Shown: in pieces, positions 47,748 through 54,865 of the stretch
Numbering within the stretch: the first letter of the stretch is position 1
Layout of the letters: each line of letters starts with the position of its first letter
From: Pseudoalteromonas sp. XMcav2-N
GTDB lineage: Bacteria; Pseudomonadota; Gammaproteobacteria; Enterobacterales; Alteromonadaceae
Assembly (NCBI RefSeq): GCF_024124545.1
Contig: NZ_JAMXSF010000012.1
Coordinates: forward strand, 96,823-160,822
Reading direction: 5' to 3'
Length of the DNA stretch: 64,000 bases
Translations under genes and position numbers: made by a program
The notes under the pieces: model-generated
What the model was told of the DNA's origin: nothing
The model's input: the letters and a program-made list of their open reading frames with translations, nothing else
The model's database searches: none

Positions 47748-49148
47748 ATGAAAAATGTTTGGCTTGTCGATGATGACGCCTCTATTCGCTTTGTTCTGGA
47801 AAAAGCGCTGGCCCGTGCGGACTTTCAAACTGAGAGCTTCTCCAACGGCCAGGATGTGCTCACAGCCCTGACCTATGGTCAACCCGCGGTGCTGATCTCA
47901 GACGTCAGGATGCCAGGCATAGACGGTATGGCACTGCTCGAAGAAATAGCCGAACAACACCCAAACCTGCCGGTCATCATTATGACTGCCCATTCCGATC
48001 TGGATTCCGCTGTCAACGCCTTCCAAAAAGGGGCCTTTGAGTACCTGGCTAAGCCATTCGATCTCGATGAAGCAGTCTCTTTGGTTGAGCGCGCCTATCA
48101 GGCAAGCTCACAGAATAATAAGGCCAGACGACCCAGCAACAATGCCAAACAACCCGACATCATTGGTGAAGCACCAGCCATGCAGGAAGTTTTTCGCGCC
48201 ATAGGTAAACTGTCTGTCTCCAGCATGAGCGTGCTGATTAACGGTGAATCCGGCACAGGAAAGGAGCTGGTAGCAGGAGCTTTACACAATCATAGCCCGC
48301 GTAAGGAACAACCATTTATCGCTCTCAACATGGCCGCCATTCCCAAAGATTTGGTCGAATCTGAACTGTTTGGCCACGAAAAAGGCGCCTTTACCGGTGC
48401 TGACAGCATTCGCCGTGGACGGTTTGAGCAAGCTAATGGCGGCACGCTGTTTCTGGATGAGATAGGCGATATGCCACTGGATGTACAAACCCGGTTATTA
48501 CGGGTGCTGGCTGATGGTGAGTTCTATCGTGTTGGTGGTCACCACAGTGTGAAGGTGGATGTGCGGATCATTGCAGCAACACACCAGGATCTGGAGCGCC
48601 TGGTTGAACAAGGGGAATTTCGTGAGGACTTGTTTCATCGTCTGAATGTTGTCAGGCTCAGGCTCCCTCCGCTGCGAGAACGTCGTGAAGACATTGCCAA
48701 GTTAAGCGAGAACTTTCTGGCTCGCAGTGCAAAAGAGTTGAAAGTACCCAGTAAGGTATTGACTCAGGAAGCGCTTAACGTCATGCAGGCGTTTCACTGG
48801 CCCGGTAATGTTCGCCAGCTTGAAAACAGCTGCCGATGGCTAACTGTGATGGCACCGGGCGATGTTATCAATGTCGCTGACCTGCCTGAAGAGCTGAACC
48901 AACCTGTACAACTTAGCTCGACAGATGCCATTGAAGGTGACTGGCTGGACGCCTTTCAGCATTGGCTGGAGCAGGAGTTGCATCAGGGCAAAGAAGACAT
49001 CTGGCCTCAGGTTCAGGCGCAACTCGAAACCAGATTGATCAAAACAGCACTGGCCGTGTGCCATGGCCACAAACAAGAAGCCGCCCTGAAAATCGGCTGG
49101 GGACGCAATACCCTGACTAGAAAGCTGAAAGAACGCAACTTTACCTGA
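47748..49148 (+). CDS. glnG: Nitrogen regulation response regulator NtrC (GlnG)
   Basis: NtrC activates sigma-54 promoters such as glnA under nitrogen limitation. The 466-residue product has a receiver (VWLVDDDASIRFV, phospho-Asp in LISDVRMPGIDG), an AAA+ domain with ESGTGKEL Walker A, the sigma-54-contacting ELFGHEKGAFTGA and LDEIGDMPLDVQTRLLRVL, and a Fis-type helix-turn-helix (KQEAALKIGWGRNTLTRKLKE). The longer frame from 47595 runs inside glnL; ATG 47748 gives the standard N-terminus and length (E. coli 469). Confidence 0.97.
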   Translation: MKNVWLVDDDASIRFVLEKALARADFQTESFSNGQDVLTALTYGQPAVLISDVRMPGIDGMALLEEIAEQHPNLPVIIMTAHSDLDSAVNAFQKGAFEYLAKPFDLDEAVSLVERAYQASSQNNKARRPSNNAKQPDIIGEAPAMQEVFRAIGKLSVSSMSVLINGESGTGKELVAGALHNHSPRKEQPFIALNMAAIPKDLVESELFGHEKGAFTGADSIRRGRFEQANGGTLFLDEIGDMPLDVQTRLLRVLADGEFYRVGGHHSVKVDVRIIAATHQDLERLVEQGEFREDLFHRLNVVRLRLPPLRERREDIAKLSENFLARSAKELKVPSKVLTQEALNVMQAFHWPGNVRQLENSCRWLTVMAPGDVINVADLPEELNQPVQLSSTDAIEGDWLDAFQHWLEQELHQGKEDIWPQVQAQLETRLIKTALAVCHGHKQEAALKIGWGRNTLTRKLKERNFT

Positions 49149-49262
49149 GTGCGCTGGCAGCTGTATGAAAAAACATCACTTGTTCCTGAAAGCTTGAATC
49201 CGTACTTTTAATACGTGCCTTAGCACACTAAAAGAACGAAATACAACATTTAAGGAACGACC

Positions 49263-49439
49263 ATGAAAATCAGATTACAGAAAAAATCGCTCAAACGCTT
49301 GAACAACAAAACGCCGTTAGCTCAGGAGCTGACCCCACAAGCTGCTGGTGGTATGTACGCGAGCTCACCTTACAACCCCGGATGTATGACATACAAGGGG
49401 CTGACTTGCCCAACCTCTCCGTATGATCCGGGCTGCTAA
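49263..49439 (+). CDS. Short double-glycine-leader peptide (possible RiPP/bacteriocin precursor)
   Basis: A 58-residue peptide with AAGGA at good spacing before ATG. The leader (residues 1-30) is basic and ends LTPQAAGG, a double-glycine cleavage-type end. The KKSLKRLN motif (about 7-14) recalls leaders of small modified peptides. The core (31-58) has an internal repeat SSPYNPGC / TSPYDPGC (34-41, 51-58) and three Cys, ending in Cys. A second member of the family lies at 50150. No modification enzyme or peptidase-containing exporter is in the window, so processing is speculative. Confidence 0.72.
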   Translation: MKIRLQKKSLKRLNNKTPLAQELTPQAAGGMYASSPYNPGCMTYKGLTCPTSPYDPGC

Positions 49440-49554
49440 ATGCATACCTGACTGCCGAGCGACTGCCCGGCAGTGTCTGTACCGGCTTCTGCCTTGACCC
49501 CACTGTAAAAAGCAAGCACTATGCAGTCATACTGATCCGAACTTGCTTTATATC

Positions 49555-50013
49555 ATGAAACTACTGGAGCATATCCCACTGATCAAACAGTTGGAAATTC
49601 TCAACAGACTGACTTTCTTTAAAGAGTTTACCCTGTCTGAACGTCAGGTACTGCTGGAGTCCTTTAGTCACCTGTACCTGGTCAGTAAAGACAGACATGC
49701 ATTTCGGCGCTTTGACAAAGATAATCGACTCTACATTGTGCTCAGCGGCGAGCTGTCAATCTACACTCAGGATCAGCATCACGCGATTGGCAAAGTCGGT
49801 CCGGGTGAATTCCTAGGAGAAGGGGCGTTCATAACCCATAGGGAGCGCAGCACCAGTGCACAGGCAACCAAAGACACCATTTTACTGGCAATCACACCCG
49901 ATGCACTCACTCGACTGCCCAATGTGATCAGAGAAAAAATCAAAGATAAGATCATAGATGGAATGAGCGCGCGGATCAGTCAACTCAACCATTATATTGA
50001 AGATCATTTATAA
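49555..50013 (+). CDS. Stand-alone cyclic nucleotide-binding domain protein
   Basis: A 152-residue protein consisting of one cNMP-binding beta-roll (about residues 25-130) with the phosphate-binding-cassette-like PGEFLGEGAFITHRERSTSA region, and a C-terminal helix. Unlike Crp there is no DNA-binding domain. It may bind cAMP or c-di-GMP and act through a partner (inference). The frame opens with TTG 49543; ATG 49555 is preferred. It lies between the two double-glycine peptide genes on the same strand, but the three are probably separate transcripts. Confidence 0.78.
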   Translation: MKLLEHIPLIKQLEILNRLTFFKEFTLSERQVLLESFSHLYLVSKDRHAFRRFDKDNRLYIVLSGELSIYTQDQHHAIGKVGPGEFLGEGAFITHRERSTSAQATKDTILLAITPDALTRLPNVIREKIKDKIIDGMSARISQLNHYIEDHL

Positions 50014-50073
50014 CTGGAGAGCATGATGCTGAGTGCACTCGTTGACCTAAACCATGGAAAGCCTTACTGATTA

Positions 50074-50100
50074 AAAAAATCTCAATTGTCAACTGAGATT
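50074..50100 (-). terminator. Hairpin with U tract on the minus strand
   Basis: aatctca and tgagatt enclose attgtcaac, itself partly palindromic, with seven As on the left, so it could terminate minus-strand transcription coming from the aminotransferase gene. It lies about 50 bp before the second peptide gene and could alternatively be part of its promoter region. Confidence 0.45.
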
Positions 50101-50149
50101 CCCCGCAGATATGATGGTTCTGTTCAAACCACACTATAAGGACAGCACT

Positions 50150-50334
50150 ATGAAACTGACTCTATCAAAAAATCCATCAAGCGACTTAACCAGACACCAC
50201 TGAACAACCAGCAGACTCACGACGTTGCAGGCGGTAACAGCCTGGCACCGACGACCTGCCCACATACACAACCCGCCTGGCACTGTATGAGCTATCTGGG
50301 TTACATCAGCAACAAGCCTCAGTACGGCTGCTGA
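50150..50334 (+). pseudogene. Second double-glycine-leader peptide gene, frameshifted
   Basis: From ATG 50150 (aagga upstream) the frame reads MKLTLSKN and stops after 17 codons. Restoring one A in the A6 run at 50166-50171 gives a 61-residue peptide: MKLTLSKKSIKRLN leader, DVAGG double-glycine end, then a core with three Cys (TTCPH, WHCMS, QYGC end), plainly related to the peptide at 49263. It could be a true frameshift, a homopolymer sequencing error, or a slippage-dependent gene. Confidence 0.7.
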
Positions 50335-50347
50335 GACCAAAGAGTAT

Positions 50348-50376
50348 AAAAAGGCGTCTAACCAGACGCCTATTTT
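50348..50376. terminator. Bidirectional terminator between peptide gene and aminotransferase
   Basis: The stem aggcgtct / agacgcct with loop aacc is flanked by an A run on the left and tatttt on the right. Confidence 0.8.
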
Positions 50377-50380
50377 ATGA

Positions 50381-51619
50381 CTACTGTGCCAGTAACGCTT
50401 CGAAGTGTCCGAACAAAGTGTCCAGCTCTTCGATGGTGTTGTAGTGCATGCATCCAATACGCACCACGCCACCGCTCTCCATCACACCCAGCTGCTCACA
50501 TAAGCCTTGCGCGTAGAAGTTACCGTCCCAGACACAAATATGCTGCTTGCCCAGATACTCGGATACAGTGCGCGGTGCAATGCCCTCAAAGGTCAATGCA
50601 AAGGTAGGTGTGCGCTCTGCCAGACGCGTGGTGTCTGAGATACCAAACAAGCGGATCTGCGGGAATGCCTGCAAGCGTGACAAAAAGTGCTCACTCAACG
50701 CCATTTCATGGGCTTTGGTATTGGCAAAAGCCACCCCTAAACGTTCACGTCGTGGGGTATCTTCAGGCAGTCCGCTCAATGATGCAATGTAGTCGATGGC
50801 GGCGACAACGCCAGCCAGACCTTCAAAGCTCTGTGTTCCAGTTTCCCAGCGACCTGGCACAACGTCTTTTGCCGGTTCAACTTTATAAGGTGTAAAGCCT
50901 GCAAGGTGCACCATTTTACCGTATACCACGCCCACATGAGGGCCGAAAAACTTATACACCGAACAAGCCAGGAAATCACAATCCAGCGCCTGCACATCGA
51001 TAAGTTCATGCGGCGCATAATGTACCGCATCAACATACACTAAGGCACCAAATTGGTGCGCCAGCTCAACTATTTGTTTAATGTCGTTAATAGAGCCAGT
51101 CGTGTTAGATGCGTAGGTCACCGCCACCAGCTTAGTCTTGTTACTGAGCAAACTGCGGAAGTGGTCCATATCCAGCGTACAATCGGCCTCATTCACTTTA
51201 ACTGCATGGACACTGGCGCCCTTGTCTTCAGCGGCCTGGCGCCATGATGACACGTTCGAGAAATGATCGGCGTTAGTGACAATCACTTCATCACCCGGCT
51301 GCCAGTCGCGAGAGATGGCACGGCTGAAGCTAAAGGTCAGGCTGGTCATGTTAGCACCAAACACAATCTGCTCTTTGGCCGGAGCGTTAAGCAGATCTGC
51401 CACAGCCTGGCGAGCATTATTCATCAGCTCAACAGTCTTATCGCTGGAAAAAAACGCCCCACCAAGGTTTGAGTTAAAGTAACCCAGATAAGCAGACATG
51501 GCACTCAAAACCGACTGAGGAACTTGTGAGCCACCCGGACCATCGAGGAAAATAGGTGAATGACCGGCCACTTGCTGCATTAGCGCAGGAAACTGACGAC
51601 GCACTTGATTCAGGTTCAT
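50381..51619 (-). CDS. Class V aminotransferase (cysteine desulfurase-like, VC1184-type)
   Basis: A 412-residue PLP enzyme of the class V fold. It shows DGPGGSQVP, YVDAVHYAPHEL with the PLP-contacting Asp and His, SVYKFFGPHVG with the PLP lysine (about residue 226), and WETGTQSFE. The catalytic cysteine loop of true cysteine desulfurases is not seen: the equivalent C-terminal region reads VWDGNFYA. It is therefore probably another lyase or aminotransferase; the VC1184 subfamily name is from memory. It starts 9 bp after the dioxygenase gene, so the two form an operon. Confidence 0.82.
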   Translation of the reverse strand: MNLNQVRRQFPALMQQVAGHSPIFLDGPGGSQVPQSVLSAMSAYLGYFNSNLGGAFFSSDKTVELMNNARQAVADLLNAPAKEQIVFGANMTSLTFSFSRAISRDWQPGDEVIVTNADHFSNVSSWRQAAEDKGASVHAVKVNEADCTLDMDHFRSLLSNKTKLVAVTYASNTTGSINDIKQIVELAHQFGALVYVDAVHYAPHELIDVQALDCDFLACSVYKFFGPHVGVVYGKMVHLAGFTPYKVEPAKDVVPGRWETGTQSFEGLAGVVAAIDYIASLSGLPEDTPRRERLGVAFANTKAHEMALSEHFLSRLQAFPQIRLFGISDTTRLAERTPTFALTFEGIAPRTVSEYLGKQHICVWDGNFYAQGLCEQLGVMESGGVVRIGCMHYNTIEELDTLFGHFEALLAQ

Positions 51620-51628
51620 AGCAGCCTC

Positions 51629-52261
51629 TTACGCGGTAAACACGAAGCAGTCCAGGTATCCTGTCTGCGTTGCATCCAACTTATTCATTGGTGTCGCGTT
51701 GTGCCACACCTCACGATCATTGACCAAAGCGAACAGGCCATCTTTGATCTCCATCTTAAAGCATGGCTCTGCCTCTTTGTGTTCATATACCAGCAGCTCA
51801 CCACCGGCGATATTTTCGTGAGAGACGCCACACACACAAACATGGTCAAAGCCATCCTGATGCACGCCTTCCGGTGCTGGCGGCGTATCGCTTTCAATGG
51901 CCAGCATACGGAATTGGTGTACTTCGATATCACGCTCATCGCTGATACCTGTCATCGCTTTAAACTCATTCAGCAGATGTTTAAACCCATCACTGTGGAT
52001 CAGCTCATCCTCCAGGTTTTCATACACGCGCTCAACATTGCCCTGAAAGGTGTTAATTGAGTCGTCCTGCACAAAGGCTTTGGTCGGCTGCAATGCCACC
52101 TCGCCACCGGCGAATTTCACGACGGAATAACGGCGTTTACGGAATGCGCCGTCCGCATATGGGTTGTCTGGCAGACGGTTAAACGAAGGTTTAACGGCAT
52201 CGATCTGCGCTTGTTGAATAAAACGAAGTTGTAGCAAATTCTGGTTGTTTACTGCGGTCAT
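51629..52261 (-). CDS. 2-oxoglutarate/Fe(II) dioxygenase family protein (isoleucine dioxygenase-like)
   Basis: A 210-residue protein of the 2OG-Fe dioxygenase family that includes the free-amino-acid hydroxylase IDO of Bacillus. Iron ligands are visible: HQD (HxD) in EGVHQDGFDHV (about residue 132) and the distal His in DREVWHNATPM (about 186). Homology suggests hydroxylation of a small amino-acid substrate, which is unknown. The frame opens with TTG 52285; ATG 52261 with a GGCGAGAG site is preferred. It is the first gene of an operon with the class V aminotransferase. Confidence 0.82.
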   Translation of the reverse strand: MTAVNNQNLLQLRFIQQAQIDAVKPSFNRLPDNPYADGAFRKRRYSVVKFAGGEVALQPTKAFVQDDSINTFQGNVERVYENLEDELIHSDGFKHLLNEFKAMTGISDERDIEVHQFRMLAIESDTPPAPEGVHQDGFDHVCVCGVSHENIAGGELLVYEHKEAEPCFKMEIKDGLFALVNDREVWHNATPMNKLDATQTGYLDCFVFTA

Positions 52262-52629
52262 TTTGCTCTCGCCTAGGGATGACAATTTGGCGGTGATCTT
52301 AATCCATTTTAGAGGGAATTATGATTTTGAATCTGTTTATTTAGTCGGTTTAAAAGAATAATTAGCCTGTTTTTTGCAATTTTTTAAATCAAAAATACAG
52401 ATACAGCAAGTTCACTTGTAGTTGAATACAAATACGCAGCCTATACTCACACAGCAATGGGTTCAACCGATAGACATAGTCAAGAAACTAAGCGGCTACA
52501 GCTCCAACACCTCTGCCTTAATGAACACACGGGCGATTTTTCGACTCACAATACGTGGGTGAGTGATGAAACAGTGAGTGGGTGCCAGGCTTATCACCAC
52601 CCAAATTGGCCGGCACTAAGGCCGTAAGG
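52262..52629. other. Gene-free AT-rich interval
   Basis: It should hold the promoter of the dioxygenase operon at its left end and the 3' region of the lipoprotein gene at its right. I see AT-rich stretches near 52310-52400, no clear terminator with a U tract, and no open frame with a ribosome binding site. Confidence 0.6.
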
Positions 52630-53610
52630 CTACAGCTTATTGTTAATTGCCGCCAGTTGTTCACTAAAGCTCAGGTGGCGTAAGTCCCCTAACCCAGCCT
52701 TTTGCGTCATTTGGAAAAGCTGAGTTTCGAGTGTCAGTAATTGCGCTTCAACACGTTTATCTTCTACGGCGGTTTTTCTCCTCAAATGCTCTGAAAAAAG
52801 CTGTTCCAGTCTTTTTATCTGTAATTCAGCCAGGTTCACAGTATGCTTTATGTCATCATAAGCACGCACATTTTGACGAATAAACTCCCGAGCAGACTCT
52901 GTCGTGACTTTGACATCCTGAAAAACCGTAGGTAAAACCTCGACCTTGTCTGAGCTTGCTAGTCGTTTCACGCCTCCAAGCACTTTCCCCAAAAAGTAGT
53001 GCTCAGCAGCATCCTGCTCTAACGCATGAAGCTGAGACTGAAATTCAGGCAAGCTCCCTTCAACCAGTGCGCGTTTGCCTGCCACCAGCATTTCCTTGAG
53101 TTCAAGGTGACGACGTTTAACACGTTCATAACGGCGCTCAAAGTGCCGTGGAGTTTCCAACTTATCGAGCACCGCAAAATGTGAACGGATCGGTTCAAGC
53201 ACGCTCACGATAGCTTGCTTTGCACTGTGCGCAGCCGCAAGCAGGCTTACGATCTCCTGACTGCTTGCCATCACCTCATCGGCTTTTGTATCAGACGAAA
53301 AAAGCGAGGCACTGTCGAGAGACTCACCGGGGTTCGCACGCAGCTCAGCAAAGTCGCCCTGTAAAGACTGCCAGAGCTTGTTTGCTTTAGCTGTGCGCTC
53401 GCTGTCGTACTCAACCAGGGACTCCTCGGCGGACAAAGCGATTGCCCGCTGAGCCTCCAGATAAGCAGCCTCCGCTTTACTGTAAGCTGCCTGGATCTGC
53501 TCTGGTGTAGCGCTGTCACTGCTGACAATATTACTCACCGAATCGAGCGTTTTACATCCGCCTAACAAGGCTACTGTCAGTAATAATGCGATACTGCTTT
53601 GTTTGTACAT
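52630..53610 (-). CDS. Coiled-coil lipoprotein of unknown function
   Basis: A 326-residue predicted lipoprotein. A short signal peptide ends in the lipobox LLGGC (Cys about residue 19, followed by Lys), then a long mainly helical, charged region with heptad-like stretches (AYSKAEAAYLEAQRAI; ERRYERVKRRHLELKEML; NLAELQIKRLEQLF). I do not recognise the family. The start is ATG 53610, overlapping by one base the TAA of the preceding beta-barrel gene, with GGAG 7 bp upstream. The residue after Cys is Lys, not Asp, so outer-membrane sorting is expected. Confidence 0.72.
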   Translation of the reverse strand: MYKQSSIALLLTVALLGGCKTLDSVSNIVSSDSATPEQIQAAYSKAEAAYLEAQRAIALSAEESLVEYDSERTAKANKLWQSLQGDFAELRANPGESLDSASLFSSDTKADEVMASSQEIVSLLAAAHSAKQAIVSVLEPIRSHFAVLDKLETPRHFERRYERVKRRHLELKEMLVAGKRALVEGSLPEFQSQLHALEQDAAEHYFLGKVLGGVKRLASSDKVEVLPTVFQDVKVTTESAREFIRQNVRAYDDIKHTVNLAELQIKRLEQLFSEHLRRKTAVEDKRVEAQLLTLETQLFQMTQKAGLGDLRHLSFSEQLAAINNKL

Positions 53611-54590
53611 TAATAGCTCCACTGTAATCCAGCTGAAAGAGACACATTGGTATATTCGATATCAGGCACGGTCCGCCGGCTACCATCTGATTCTGAAATC
53701 GCATCACGTTCTTTATAGGACACATCAACCCCCGCCATCACGGCAATGGTTTTAAATACCTGATAACGAACGCCCGCACGGGCTTGCATGCCCCAGCCGT
53801 TAAACGTTTCACTGAGTGTTTTTTCTATAGTGCGAGTATTTTGCACCCGTGTATATATCGGGAGCGTAATTTCAGCATCGGCATACCAGCTGAATTTATT
53901 GGCGGTGTTCTGCAACTTGCTGTCATACCTGACTCCGACAGCTGCAATAATACTCATTTGATCTTCAGTCGTTGACACCACAGATTGCAAGTTCCCTGGC
54001 AGGCCTTCTAAATCTCCTGTGCCAATGTTGTTTTGCCCGGGCAAATTAAAACGGGCGACCGGATCATTCTCGCCACGTGGAGCTGACTGTAAAACCTGAT
54101 CAAACTGACCTGCACCGGGCTGTGCAAATTGAAAATCCGAGCGGGTGAAACTGGTTGTGAATACCCGTCCACCCATAGTCACTTGCAATGCCCGCGTCAT
54201 ATTATAGGCGGCACTCATCGCAATTTCGTTGGACTTAACTTTAAAATCGTTGAGCTGTACTGCGCCAAACTGGTGTATCACAGAACTGTCGTTGGGGTCC
54301 GTGAAATCATGCACATACCAGGTCTCTGTATCCAGACCTGGATATATAGTTGCAGCCGTCCCGATATAAACTCCCCAGTCATCGTTGATGCCAGAATATG
54401 ACAGTTGTCGGATAGTCGGGTTCCTGACAGTCGCATCCTGGGTAAGACGACCCAGTCCGCTCAAATCATTGAGTGCTTCACTATAATCGATGGATTCAAA
54501 GCCAAGCCGGATTTCACTATAAGAGGGGTTAGGGGCTGCGGCAGCTGTGCCTGTTGCAAAACAGCACGCCATGATGAACGATTTATTCAT
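53610..54590 (-). CDS. Putative outer-membrane beta-barrel protein
   Basis: A 326-residue protein with a signal peptide (about 1-19, GTAAAA-APN). Alternating hydrophobic and polar strands follow, such as WGVYIGTAATIY, ALQVTMGGRVFTTSF, FSWYADAEITLPIY and GMQARAGVRYQV, with a C-terminal aromatic strand ending LQWSY, typical of Bam-assembled barrels. The family is not recognised. The longer frame to 54656 is rejected: ATG 54590 gives a clean signal peptide. Translationally coupled to the downstream lipoprotein gene (TAATG). Confidence 0.72.
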   Translation of the reverse strand: MNKSFIMACCFATGTAAAAPNPSYSEIRLGFESIDYSEALNDLSGLGRLTQDATVRNPTIRQLSYSGINDDWGVYIGTAATIYPGLDTETWYVHDFTDPNDSSVIHQFGAVQLNDFKVKSNEIAMSAAYNMTRALQVTMGGRVFTTSFTRSDFQFAQPGAGQFDQVLQSAPRGENDPVARFNLPGQNNIGTGDLEGLPGNLQSVVSTTEDQMSIIAAVGVRYDSKLQNTANKFSWYADAEITLPIYTRVQNTRTIEKTLSETFNGWGMQARAGVRYQVFKTIAVMAGVDVSYKERDAISESDGSRRTVPDIEYTNVSLSAGLQWSY

Positions 54591-54824
54591 AGAATTAGAC
54601 CTTGCGCAGAGTGGACGTGAATGCAACACAAGGAGCATGTAACGATCCCTGGTCACAATTTCTTACATCATTGTACAATTTTAATTCAGCTCACCGGATA
54701 GTCAAGGCGACCTGAATAATCAAAAATACCAGCAAGAAATTGAAATATAATCAAAAAACACTCAGCACAGATTATTAAGACGCTTTTTTGATACACAAGC
54801 AGTATTCGCTCTGCCCCGAAAACT

Positions 54825-54851
54825 AAAAAAGCCAGCACGAGGCTGGCTTTT
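54825..54851 (-). terminator. Intrinsic terminator of acnB
   Basis: gccagc / gctggc with loop acgag, six As on the left and four Ts on the right, 14 bp after the acnB stop. Confidence 0.85.
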
Positions 54852-54865
54852 CGAACATACTACTC

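Noticed and set aside
49449..49475. Hairpin actgccg...cggcagt after the first peptide gene as a terminator
   Set aside because: There is no run of Ts after the stem; it may only be a weak structure.
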